NCBI GenBank assembly: GCA_003222395.1
Contig: QHWB01000031.1
Span: 188,501 to 252,500, forward strand
Length of the DNA stretch: 64,000 nt
Source: Acidobacteriota bacterium
GTDB taxonomy: Bacteria; Acidobacteriota; Vicinamibacteria; Vicinamibacterales; CAVVIG01
Direction: 5' to 3'
Below, piece by piece: positions 32,895 through 40,910 of the stretch (positions within the stretch are counted from its first letter, which is position 1; each line of letters opens with the position of its first letter). The position numbers and the translations under genes are program-made. The notes beneath the pieces were generated by a model. That model saw only the letters and a program-made list of their open reading frames with translations, did no database searches and was not told the DNA's origin.

Positions 32895-34541
32895 ATGCGG
32901 CCTTTGGTTCGAGTTGCCGTGATCGTTCTCGGCATCGGCGCCGTGCTCGCCCCCGTGATCGGAGAGGAGCGCGTCACGCTCAATCTGCTCCTCGATCGCG
33001 CCGCGTGGTATCTCGATTACTTCATCGATCAGTTCGAGAACGTCGTCGCCGAGGAAAACTACATGCAGGACTCGAGCGTCCTGCTTCCGAGCTTCAGCCC
33101 GTTCACCGGCCGCGGCGGACTCGCGACGGCGCCGCCGTCGGCGGCCGACATCGCTCGCGCGCGCCACCGTGATCTCCGATCGGATTTTCTCCTCGTGAAG
33201 GCGCCCGACACGCTCAACCTCGTGCCGTTCCGCGACGTGCTGCAGGTCGACGGCGTCGCGGTGCGCGATCGCGAGCAGCGGCTCGCAAAACTCTTCCTGC
33301 ATCCGTCGAAGGACGCGATGGCGCACGCCGAGCAGATCCGCGAGGAAGGAGCGCGCTACAACCTGGGCAGCATCCGTACGACGCTCGGCAACCCGGTGCT
33401 CGGCATCTCGGTGCTCCAGCTCGCGTATCAGCCGCGATTCAGGTTCTCGCTCGGCAAGGAAGATCGGACCGTCGGCCCGGGCGTGTGGTCGATCGACTTC
33501 CAGGAGACCGCGTCGCCCGCGATGATCAAGGGCGAAGTCGGCCGCGATCTCTTCTCGCACGGCCGGTTGTGGCTTGAAGCGGCGACCGGGCGCGTCTTCA
33601 AGACAGAGCTGCGCGTCGAGCAGCCGTCGGTGCGGGCGCTCGTCACCACGACATTCCGGTTCGACGATCGGTTCGCGATCGCCGTCCCGCAGGAAATGCG
33701 CGAGTCTTACACCCTGCTGAACGGAAACAAGGTGAACACCGTCGCGAGCTACGGACGCTTCCGGCGCTTCGACGTCACCGCCGACGAAGACATCCGGCTG
33801 CCAACGCGCACGATCGCCGATCCCGTCAGCGGCGTGACGCTCATCGAGATCCCCGCCGGCCGCTTCACGATGGGCAGCACTTCGGACGAAGCGGGGCGAC
33901 AGGCGGACGAGACGCTGCACGACGTCGAGCTGACCCATCCGTTCCTGCTCTCGCGCTTCGAGGTGACGCAGCAGGAATGGCGGACGGTGATGGGAACGGC
34001 ACCGAGCCATTTCGCCGATTGCGGGCCGCGGTGTCCGGTCGAGAACGTCACGTTCTTCGACGTCCAGCAATTCGTCGCGAAGCTGAATGAGCGAAGCGGT
34101 CAGGGCGGGTCTGGCGGTCAGGGCGGGTCCAAAGACCCGCTCCTACACTACAGGCTGCCGACCGAAGCCGAGTGGGAGTACGCGTGCCGCGCCGGCACGA
34201 CCGGTCCGTACTCGACCGGCGAGGCACTGACGAGCGCGCAGGCGAATTACAAAGGCAAATCGCCGGTGCCGGTCGGATCGTACGGGTTGAACCCGTGGGG
34301 TCTGGCCGACATGCACGGCAACGTCTGGGAATGGACCGCCGACTGGTACGGTCCGTACGAAGAACACGCGATCGCGAACATCGACCCGCGCGGTCCTTCG
34401 TCGGGCGAGAAGCGCATCATCCGCGGCGGCAGCTGGTACTTCGACAAGGACAGCGCGCGATGCGGCCTCCGCTACACGCACGCGCCGAAGGACAAAGGGT
34501 TCAGCCTCGGCTTCCGGGTAGCTGCGGATCGGGTGCGGTAA
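32895..34541 (+). CDS. Formylglycine-generating-enzyme (SUMF1)-like secreted protein
   Basis: A 548-residue protein. A signal peptide (1-23) leads to an unrecognised N-terminal domain of about 290 residues (LDYFIDQFENVVAEENYMQ..). The C-terminal SUMF1/FGE-sulfatase domain (about 305-548) is clear: VTLIEIPAGRFTMGS, RFEVTQQEWRTVMG, PVENVTFFDVQQFVAKLNER, YRLPTEAEWEYACRAGTTGP, DMHGNVWEWTADWYG, IIRGGSWYFDK and a final GFRVAADR. The catalytic cysteine pair of true FGE is not evident, so it may be a non-catalytic or different-function member. Residues 403-417 (SGGQGGSKDPLLH) come from a REP insertion between two conserved motifs. The RBS is AGGAG at 32883-32887. Confidence 0.88.
   Translation: MRPLVRVAVIVLGIGAVLAPVIGEERVTLNLLLDRAAWYLDYFIDQFENVVAEENYMQDSSVLLPSFSPFTGRGGLATAPPSAADIARARHRDLRSDFLLVKAPDTLNLVPFRDVLQVDGVAVRDREQRLAKLFLHPSKDAMAHAEQIREEGARYNLGSIRTTLGNPVLGISVLQLAYQPRFRFSLGKEDRTVGPGVWSIDFQETASPAMIKGEVGRDLFSHGRLWLEAATGRVFKTELRVEQPSVRALVTTTFRFDDRFAIAVPQEMRESYTLLNGNKVNTVASYGRFRRFDVTADEDIRLPTRTIADPVSGVTLIEIPAGRFTMGSTSDEAGRQADETLHDVELTHPFLLSRFEVTQQEWRTVMGTAPSHFADCGPRCPVENVTFFDVQQFVAKLNERSGQGGSGGQGGSKDPLLHYRLPTEAEWEYACRAGTTGPYSTGEALTSAQANYKGKSPVPVGSYGLNPWGLADMHGNVWEWTADWYGPYEEHAIANIDPRGPSSGEKRIIRGGSWYFDKDSARCGLRYTHAPKDKGFSLGFRVAADRVR
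34104..34146 (-). repeat. GTAG REP inserted in frame in the SUMF1-domain gene
   Basis: On the minus strand GTAGGAGCGGGTCTTTGGAC leads into CCGCC, a GCGGGTC/GACCCGC hairpin with the GTAG header (34122-34146). Upstream lies a partial second copy (GGCGGGTC-like). The host protein keeps its frame between KLNERS and YRLPTEAEWEY. Confidence 0.8.
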
Positions 34542-34559
34542 GAACGATTGACAATTGAA

Positions 34560-35084
34560 TTAGCCGGCTGAATCGACCACGAACGCGTACTGCATCTGGT
34601 CGGTCAGCCGTCCGTCCTTGATCGCGCTGTTCCGCAATCTGCCCTCGAGCACGTAGCCGGCCTTCTCCAGCACGCGGCACGACGCGACGTTCCACGCGAA
34701 CGGCACCGCGTAGATGCGCGTGAGCCCGTGGCTCTCGATCGCGTACTTCGTCACCGCGCGCAGCGCGTCGGTCGTGATGCCGCGCCCCCAGAACGGCTCG
34801 GCGAGCCAGTAGCCGATCTCCGCCGAGACCCGTTCCACGTCGGGATGCAGCACGAACCCGATGCCGCCGACCGCCTGATCGTCGACCGCGATCGCGAACG
34901 ACGTCTCGGGAACCCGGTGGCGCGTCGCGCGGATGTAATCACGCGCGTTCGTCTTCGTGTAGGGATGCGGAAACGCGTCGCGCAGGTTGAGCCAGATGTT
35001 GCGGTTGTTCGCGTGCGCCGCGAGCGAATCGACGTCCGACGTGCGCCACGACCGGACGTCGCCCGTCGAGAGCTTCAGCTGCAT
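34560..35084 (-). CDS. GNAT-family N-acetyltransferase (RimJ/RimL type)
   Basis: A 174-residue acetyltransferase of the RimJ/RimL-like Acetyltransf_3 group. The acetyl-CoA binding region is IGYWLAEPFWGRGITTDALRAVTKYA (about 90-115), followed by YAVPFAWNVASCRVLEKAGYVLEGRLR with the N-x-x-S-x-x-V-x-E-K-x-G-F/Y motif. It acetylates an N-terminus, a small-molecule amine or an antibiotic; the substrate is unknown. It begins five bases after the DUF1992 stop and ends the run of co-directional genes that starts with the dipeptidase. Confidence 0.9.
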   Translation of the reverse strand: MQLKLSTGDVRSWRTSDVDSLAAHANNRNIWLNLRDAFPHPYTKTNARDYIRATRHRVPETSFAIAVDDQAVGGIGFVLHPDVERVSAEIGYWLAEPFWGRGITTDALRAVTKYAIESHGLTRIYAVPFAWNVASCRVLEKAGYVLEGRLRNSAIKDGRLTDQMQYAFVVDSAG

Positions 35085-35089
35085 CGCGA

Positions 35090-35416
35090 TCAGCGGCGGC
35101 GCCTGCGTTTGCGATCGAGGAGGATCGCCAGCCGCAGGCGGCGGTCGCGCAGGCGGCGGCGGAGCTGCGCGTGTGCGTCGCTGTCGACGGCCGTCTCGCC
35201 GAGCTCCCGGTCGAGCGCGGCAACCTCGTTCATCAACTCGACTTCTTCGGGCAGGCAGCGCGCGCTCTTCAGGATCGAGTACGCCATCCGCAGCTCTTCC
35301 GGCGTCCTGAAATACTCCTCGAGATCGATCGGCCTGCCCCCGCCGGGCAGGTTGTCGAACTCACCGCGCGCAATCGCGTCGCGGATCTTCTGTTCGGCGA
35401 TCCTCTCGAGGCTCAC
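35090..35416 (-). CDS. DUF1992 (DnaJ-C28-like) domain protein
   Basis: A 108-residue protein with the DUF1992 signature IAEQKIRDAIARGEFDNLPGGGRPIDLEEYF, known from YhdN-type bacterial proteins and from DNAJC28. The C-terminus is very basic (LDRKRRRRR). GTG 35416 is the only sensible start; a nearby ATG is out of frame. It sits between the flavoprotein and GNAT genes with gaps of 18 and 5 bp. The molecular role of the family is unknown. Confidence 0.85.
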   Translation of the reverse strand: MSLERIAEQKIRDAIARGEFDNLPGGGRPIDLEEYFRTPEELRMAYSILKSARCLPEEVELMNEVAALDRELGETAVDSDAHAQLRRRLRDRRLRLAILLDRKRRRRR

Positions 35417-35434
35417 GCCATCGATTGTCGCACG

Positions 35435-36652
35435 TCAGACGACGTAGCGCTCGCCGGTGGCGCGGGCCTTCGCGCGGGCGAAACGTTCGAGCGCGAACGG
35501 CGTGACGTCGAACGCCGGATCGCGGCCGGCGATCAGGTCGGCGACGATCCGGCCGGCGGCCGGCGAGTGCTGGAATCCGTGCCCGCTGAATCCGTTGACG
35601 AGGAACAATCCGCCGACCTCACGCGCCGGGCCGACGATCGGATTGCCGTCGGCCGTCATCTCGTAGAGTCCGGCCCACGCGTGCGACACCGACGCGTCGG
35701 CCAGCGCCGGCAGGCGCCGAACGGCCACGTCGATCACCTTCGGCAGAAAATCCCATTGCACGGTCATGTCGAACGTCGGCGTCTCGTCGGGATCGCCCAT
35801 GCCGAACAGGAGACCGGCGCCTTCGCGATGGAAGTAGAACGTGGTGTCGAAGTCGATGACCATGATGCGCGAATGGGGCCAGTCGGGTTCGGGTTTCCGG
35901 GTTCCGGGTTCGGGGTTGTTGGTTCTGGGTTCGGCGTTCTTGGGTTCCGGGTTCGAGGACGCGATGAAGATGTGGCGGCGAATGGGATCGACCGGGACGT
36001 CGAGCCCGGCCATCCGTCCGATCGCTCGCGCGTGTGGACCCGCGGCGTTGACGACGGCGCGTGTCTCGATCGTTCCCCGCGTTGTCTCGACGGCGGCGAT
36101 ACGTCCCGAGTCGACGCGCAGCGACACGACTTCGGTGTCGCGCTCGATTGCGGCGCCCGCCGCCTGCGCCGCCTTCGCGAACCCCATCGTGACGCCGTTC
36201 GGATCGGCGATGCCGTCGCGCGCGCAGAACGTGGCGGCGATCACGCCGGTTGCGTCGAGACCCGGCGCCAGCCGCAGTGCGTCTGCGGCGTCGAGCCACT
36301 CCACGTCGACGCCGAGACTGCGCTGCAGCGCCACGTTCCTCCGGAACACGTCGACGCTCGCCGGCGACGAGAGCAGGAAGAGATAGCCGTCCTGGTGAAA
36401 GTCGATGCTCTGACCGACCTCGTCGGCGAAGCGTTCCAGAAGGCGAATCGATTCGAGCGACAGCTTGATGTTCGCTTCGTTCGAGAACTGATGCCGCACG
36501 CCGCCGGCGTTGCGCCCTGTCGATCCCGTCGCGAGCAGCTTCTCGCGCTCGACGAGCACGACGTCCGTGATGCTCCGCCGCGTCAGATGATAGGCGACGC
36601 TCGCGCCCATACATCCGCCGCCGATGATGACGACGTCGGCGGTGCGCTTCAT
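35435..36652 (-). CDS. FAD-dependent oxidoreductase (sarcosine oxidase beta/DadA-like) with in-frame repeat insertion
   Basis: A 405-residue flavoprotein of the DAO/sarcosine oxidase beta group. The FAD motif VVIIGGGCMGASVAYHL is at about residues 7-23, followed by LLATGSTGRNAGGVRHQF, and it ends with DGNPIVGP and LFLVNGFSGHGFQHSPAAGRIVADLI. It oxidises a secondary amine or amino acid; the substrate is unknown. Between RRHIFI and RIMVIDFDTTFYF, where homologues have a short loop, lie about 25 residues (233-257; NPEPKNAEPRTNNPEPG and so on) encoded by G-rich heptamers at 35884-35965. The upstream gap carries a 40-bp-arm inverted repeat. Confidence 0.88.
   Translation of the reverse strand: MKRTADVVIIGGGCMGASVAYHLTRRSITDVVLVEREKLLATGSTGRNAGGVRHQFSNEANIKLSLESIRLLERFADEVGQSIDFHQDGYLFLLSSPASVDVFRRNVALQRSLGVDVEWLDAADALRLAPGLDATGVIAATFCARDGIADPNGVTMGFAKAAQAAGAAIERDTEVVSLRVDSGRIAAVETTRGTIETRAVVNAAGPHARAIGRMAGLDVPVDPIRRHIFIASSNPEPKNAEPRTNNPEPGTRKPEPDWPHSRIMVIDFDTTFYFHREGAGLLFGMGDPDETPTFDMTVQWDFLPKVIDVAVRRLPALADASVSHAWAGLYEMTADGNPIVGPAREVGGLFLVNGFSGHGFQHSPAAGRIVADLIAGRDPAFDVTPFALERFARAKARATGERYVV
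35884..35965 (+). repeat. GGGTTCG/GGGTTCC heptamer array inside a flavoprotein gene
   Basis: The plus strand reads as G3 tracts every 7 nt (GGGTTCGGGTTTCCGGGTTC and onward) up to about 35965. The host gene is on the minus strand and stays in frame. The array is of the same type as, but different in sequence from, the GGGATTT array at 9766-9942. Confidence 0.8.
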
Positions 36653-36674
36653 GTGTGCGCGGGTGGCGGTGCCG

Positions 36675-36829
36675 AGCCCGCAGGATTACAACCACAGAGA
36701 CACAGAGACACGGAGCGCCTCGGATTCGACGCGGCGCGAAGCGCCGATCGGCGTTTCCTCTGCGGGCTCTGCGTTCTCTGCGATTGAATCTCCGTGTCTC
36801 CGTGTCTCTGTGGCAAGATCCTGCGGGCT
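36675..36829. repeat. Long imperfect inverted repeat with CACAGAGACACGGAG core
   Basis: Left arm 36675-36715 runs AGCCCGCAGGAT..ACCACAGAGACACAGAGACACGGAG. Right arm 36790-36829 is CTCCGTGTCTCCGTGTCTCTGTGG..ATCCTGCGGGCT. About 36 of 40 positions pair, around a 74-nt centre with CTCTGCG-type repeats. It fills the whole gap between the dipeptidase stop and the flavoprotein start. It could form a very stable RNA hairpin and affect downstream expression. The arms are broken up here for brevity. Confidence 0.85.
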
Positions 36830-38038
36830 TCACCGACGTGACTGCGCGGCTCGTTCTACTGCCTCCATCACGCGCAGCAGGTTGCCGCCGAGAATCTTCT
36901 CGACGTCCGGCTCCGAGTACCCTTTCTTCAGCAGCGCGTCGGTGATCTTCGGCAGCATCGAGGCATCGTCCATCCCGAGCGGCATCGTCGCGCCGTCGAA
37001 GTCGGAGCCGAGGCCGACGTGGTCGGCGCCGGCGACCTTCACCGCGTGGTCGATGTGCTCGACGATCTTCTCCCACGTCACTTTCGGCAGCTGTCCCTTC
37101 TCCATCGCCTCGCGGTTGATCTTCGATTCCTCGAGCGTGGCGCACGCCTCGTCGCCGCCGCACTTCTTCGACATCGCCGCCAGGCGCGCGACGACGTCGC
37201 CCGATTTCTTCTCGCTCGCGACGCGATACTCTTCGCTCAGGAAGCTCGCCTCGTAGTTGATCATCGCCACGCCGCCGTTCGTGGCGAGCGCGCGCAGCAT
37301 CTCGTCCGTCATGTTGCGCGCGTGATGCGAGATGACGCGGCAGGAGGAATGCGAGGCGATCACCGGCGCGGTCGTCACCTCCAGCGCGTCGTAGAACGTC
37401 TTGTCGGCCACGTGCGAGATGTCGACCATCACGCCGAGCCGATTCAGCTCGCGGACGACGTCCCTGCCGAACGCCGTCAACCCGTTGTGCGCCGGTTTGT
37501 CGGTCGACGAGTCGGCCCAGTTGTTGTTCTTGAAATGCGTCAACGTGAGGTACCGGACGCCGAGCGCCGCGTAGAGGCGCAGCAGCCGCAGATCGTCGTC
37601 GATCATGTGGCCGCCTTCCATGCCCATGAGCGCGGCGATCTTGTGATCCGCGGCCGCCTTCCGAACGTCGGCGGCCGTGGTCGCGAGCATCAGGTCGTTG
37701 GGATGCGTGCGCGCCGCTTCGCGGACGGCATCGATCAGATCCATCGCCCGCTTCACCGCCGGCGGACCGGTCAGGTCGCTCGGCACCCAGATCGAGAAGA
37801 ACAACGCGTCGAGGCCGCCTTCCTTCATGCGCGGGATGTCGATGTTCCCGTTGGCGTGGCGGACGCCGATGTCGAACCCCTTCTCGAACAGGAGTCGCTG
37901 CGTCGTGTCGTCGTGCGAGTCGATGACGATCGCGCGCTCGTGCAGCTGCTTCGCGCGCGGCGAGACGGTGTCGGATGGGGATTGCGCGAGAACGAGAGCG
38001 GAGCCGGCCACGATGCAGGCCAAGATGCGCGTCGTCAT
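36830..38038 (-). CDS. Membrane dipeptidase (renal dipeptidase, peptidase M19)
   Basis: A 402-residue secreted zinc dipeptidase. After a signal peptide (1-19), the M19 binuclear zinc ligands appear in order: DSHDD (H42, D44 area), the bridging glutamate in GMEGGH, the histidines of DISHVAD and SHSSCR, and the aspartate in GLGSDFDG. It hydrolyses dipeptides, including D-residue ones, in the periplasm or outside the cell. It leads the run dipeptidase, flavoprotein, DUF1992, GNAT. A plausible shared pathway is release and oxidation of amino acids, which is inference. The upstream gap contains a nested inverted repeat (38107-38156) and a decayed REP (38063-38087). Confidence 0.93.
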   Translation of the reverse strand: MTTRILACIVAGSALVLAQSPSDTVSPRAKQLHERAIVIDSHDDTTQRLLFEKGFDIGVRHANGNIDIPRMKEGGLDALFFSIWVPSDLTGPPAVKRAMDLIDAVREAARTHPNDLMLATTAADVRKAAADHKIAALMGMEGGHMIDDDLRLLRLYAALGVRYLTLTHFKNNNWADSSTDKPAHNGLTAFGRDVVRELNRLGVMVDISHVADKTFYDALEVTTAPVIASHSSCRVISHHARNMTDEMLRALATNGGVAMINYEASFLSEEYRVASEKKSGDVVARLAAMSKKCGGDEACATLEESKINREAMEKGQLPKVTWEKIVEHIDHAVKVAGADHVGLGSDFDGATMPLGMDDASMLPKITDALLKKGYSEPDVEKILGGNLLRVMEAVERAAQSRR

Positions 38039-38106
38039 GGGTGCATCTTACATCGCTCGTGTCGCTCGCCTGAAAGCTCGCGCGACAACCGGGGGGCCCT
38101 TCTCGA

Positions 38107-38156
38107 CGGTATCGAGGCGTGGGCGGTTTAGTACGATTATGTACTATTCGATACCG
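38107..38156. promoter_or_regulatory. Nested inverted repeats upstream of the dipeptidase
   Basis: Outer arms are CGGTATCGA (38107-38115) and TCGATACCG (38148-38156). The inner arms are TAGTAC (38129-38134) and GTACTA (38141-38146) around GATTAT. The minus strand reads TACATAATCGTACTA, with CATAAT as a possible -10. This is an operator-like A/T island in GC-rich DNA about 75 bp from the dipeptidase ATG. The regulator is unknown. Confidence 0.5.
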
Positions 38157-38212
38157 GACGACATCTTACACGATTTTGCGAGCGGCCAAAAACCAGCCGG
38201 AGCGCGATCGAT

Positions 38213-39570
38213 CTACGCTTCCTCCCACCGGAACTGCGCCGCGGCAACGGCGCCGAAGAGCGCCGCAAAGGCGAGGAGGATCAGCGTCGGCAGGATGGCG
38301 CCGGTGAGACCGATGCCGCGCCACGTCATGGCGTCGAGGCCGTCGACGGCCCACCGCGCCGGCACGACCAGCGTCGCCTGCTGCAGCCACGCGGGGAAGA
38401 TGAACGTCGGCACCCACGCGCCGCCGAGCATCACCATCATCAGGACCGCGAGCGTCGTCACGCCGCGCGGCGACGCCGGCGTCTTGCCGAGCGCCGCGAC
38501 GAGCAGACCGAACGTCGCCGCCATCAGCGAGCACGCGAGCGATACGGCGAGGAATCCGACCACGCTCCCCGAGATGCGCACCTTGAAGACGACGATGGCG
38601 AAGCCGAACGAGACGAACAGCGTCATCAGCGAGATGATCGTGCCGCTGATCGTCTTGCCCGCGAGCAGCGTCGTCCGCGACACCGGTGCGCTGCGCAGCC
38701 GTTTCCAAAGCCCCTGCTGCCGTTCGAGCAGCACCTCGATGCCGAGATTGGCCATCGCGAACAGCAGGAACTGGATGCCCATCCCGGCAAACGAGTGCGC
38801 GTAGCCGTTGTAGCCGGCGGTGGTGTTCGCAGTCATCGCCTGCTCGCGGACCGTGTACGGCATCGACAGCCCGGGTCCGGCGGCCTGCGCGGTCTGATTC
38901 GGGCGGTTGTAGAACTCCTGCACCATCGCAGCATCTCCGTGAGCAGCCGCTTTTGATCCGGCGGCAGCGACTGCGATGCCTCGATCTGCGGCAGCATCCG
39001 CTCGACGTACTGGCGGCCCTGCGCCCCGCCGAATATCTCGCGGCTCACCGCCTGCATCACGTGTTCGGTGAGCATGCCGCGAACCATCGCCACCTCGGCG
39101 CTGCGCGACAGATCGTAGAGCCGGTCGAGCGCCGGCTTCGGCGCGCTGCCGAAGAACGCCTGACCGGCGGCGTCGCCGAAGCCGCTCGGGATGATGGCGG
39201 CGACGCTCGTGCGTCCGTGCTTCACCGACGCGCGCGCGTCGTCTTCAGTCGGCAACGCGACCTGCAGGTTCCGGTCGCCTTGCAGCCCCGAGACGATCGC
39301 CCTCGAGATCGTGCTGCCGTCGTCGTCGATGATGGCAATCGCGATCCGCGCCGGCTCGGCGTCGCTCGAGGATCCCGAGAACACCGAACCGAAGAATGAA
39401 GCGATGAGGATCGGCAACGCGGACGCCATGATCACCGACCGGCGATCGGCGAAGAACAGCAGCAGATCTTTGCGGACCATCGACGAATCGAACTGCGACT
39501 CGTGTTCGTACCTTTCGACGTTTTCCAGACGCGAATCATCCGCGAGCGGCCGCGTCAACAGCGGCTTCAT
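38213..39570 (-). pseudogene. ABC-2 type permease split by a frameshift
   Basis: One ABC-2 membrane-protein family permease is spread over two frames. The first part (39570-38833, 245 codons) has the N-terminal TM (SVIMASALPILIASFFGSVF) and the large extracytoplasmic domain (IAIIDDDGSTISRAIVSGL). It runs out of homology after LLTEMLR. The second (38926-38213) begins MVQEFYNRPNQ and carries the five remaining TMs (FAGMGIQFLLFAMANLGIEVLLERQQGLWKRLRSAPVSR). Restoring one base near 38927-38932 would join them. The ATG at 38926 has GGAG eight bases upstream, so two polypeptides are also conceivable. No slippery site is visible. Its start overlaps the MFS stop (ATGA). A sequencing error is possible. 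Confidence 0.75.
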
Positions 39571-40910
39571 CGATCGTCGACCGTCAGGACCAGGGCAGCG
39601 CCAGCCACCATCATCGCGGCGATCGCGTAGAGCCCGATCGCAAAGCTGTGCGTCGCGTCGTTGATCGCACCCAGGAGGTACGGGCCGACGAACCCGCCCG
39701 TATTGCCCACCGAGTTCACCAGCGCGATCGACGCCGCAGCGGCCGTGTTCGAGAGCGCCGACCGAGACGTGGTCGCGAGGGCCCAGAACGGGCCGAACAT
39801 CGACGCCAACCCGATCATCGCGATCGACAGCGTCACGATCGACCAGACGATGCCGGTGCCGGCGGTGCTGACCGCCAGCGCGGCGCCCCCGACCGTCGCC
39901 GCAACCGCAAAATGCCAACGGCGTTCGCCGGTGCGATCCGAATGCCGGCCCGCGAGCACCATCGCGACGGCGCCGAAAGCATATGGAATCGCGCTCAACA
40001 TACCGACCGTGAAGTCGCTTCCGTCCGACGCCCGCCCCGAGCCCTGCCGAAGGGCGGCCTTGATCATCTGCGGCAGCCAGAAGCCGAGTCCGTAGAGCAT
40101 CACCGGAATGGTGAAATGCGCGATTGCGAGCAGCCACGTCCGTCCGTTGCCGAGCGCTCTCCACGGCGATGCGTGCTGCCGGTCGGTCCGCGTGCGAACG
40201 TCCTCCTCGAGGCACGCGACGAGCGCCGCCCGTTCCGGGTCGGCGAGCCAGCGCGCGTGCTCGGGCCGATCCGTCAGCACGCGGAGGACGACGAAGCCGA
40301 GCGCGATCGCCGGCGCGCCCTCGAGCAGGAACAGCCACTGCCACCCCGCGAGGCCGGCCGCGCCGTGCAGGGAGAGCAGCGCGCCGGAAATCGGACCGCC
40401 GATCACGCCGGCCGTCAGCGTCGCGGTCATGAACATGGCAATGGTCCGCGCGCGCTCTCGCGCGGGAAACCATTGAGTGAGATAGAAGATCAGGCCGGGA
40501 AAGAAGCCGGCTTCGGCGGCGCCCAGCAGAAACCGCAGCGTATGAAATCCCGCCGGGCTGCGCACGAACATCATCGACGACGAGACGATGCCCCACGTGA
40601 TCATGATCCGCGCGATCCACAGTCGCGCGCCAATCCGCGCGAGGATGACGTTGCTCGGAATCTCGAACAGCACGTAGCTGAGGAAGAACATCCCGGCGCC
40701 CAATCCGTAGGTCGTCGCCGAGAAGCCGAGCGCCTGGTTCATCTGCAGCGCGGCGAACCCGACGTTGATGCGATCCAGATACGCGACGATGTAGAGCAGG
40801 AAGAGAAAGGGAATCAGACGGCGACGGACTTTCGAGAGGACGGTGGGTGCAATTCGCCTGACGCCGGACGCCACGTCCTCGGACGCCATGGAGATCGACG
40901 GCTTGTTCAT
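39567..40910 (-). CDS. MFS transporter, anion:cation symporter family
   Basis: A 447-residue 12-TM transporter of the ACS group (glucarate, tartrate, phthalate permease-like). Marks are LFLLYIVAYLDRINVGFAALQMN in TM1, the RxxLGAAEAGFFPGLIFYLTQWFPARERART loop after TM4, and a long central loop at 205-260. Start ATG 40910 overlaps the GNAT stop, and its stop overlaps the ABC-2 permease start, both as ATGA, so three unrelated genes appear translationally chained. The likely substrate is an organic anion imported with protons. Confidence 0.9.
   Translation of the reverse strand: MNKPSISMASEDVASGVRRIAPTVLSKVRRRLIPFLFLLYIVAYLDRINVGFAALQMNQALGFSATTYGLGAGMFFLSYVLFEIPSNVILARIGARLWIARIMITWGIVSSSMMFVRSPAGFHTLRFLLGAAEAGFFPGLIFYLTQWFPARERARTIAMFMTATLTAGVIGGPISGALLSLHGAAGLAGWQWLFLLEGAPAIALGFVVLRVLTDRPEHARWLADPERAALVACLEEDVRTRTDRQHASPWRALGNGRTWLLAIAHFTIPVMLYGLGFWLPQMIKAALRQGSGRASDGSDFTVGMLSAIPYAFGAVAMVLAGRHSDRTGERRWHFAVAATVGGAALAVSTAGTGIVWSIVTLSIAMIGLASMFGPFWALATTSRSALSNTAAAASIALVNSVGNTGGFVGPYLLGAINDATHSFAIGLYAIAAMMVAGAALVLTVDDR

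Noticed and set aside
1-39570. The frameshifted ABC-2 permease (38213-39570) as the partner of the ABC ATPase at the left edge
   Set aside because: They are 38 kb apart, and permeases of tetR-hlyD-ATPase operons normally follow the ATPase directly, which is outside the window.
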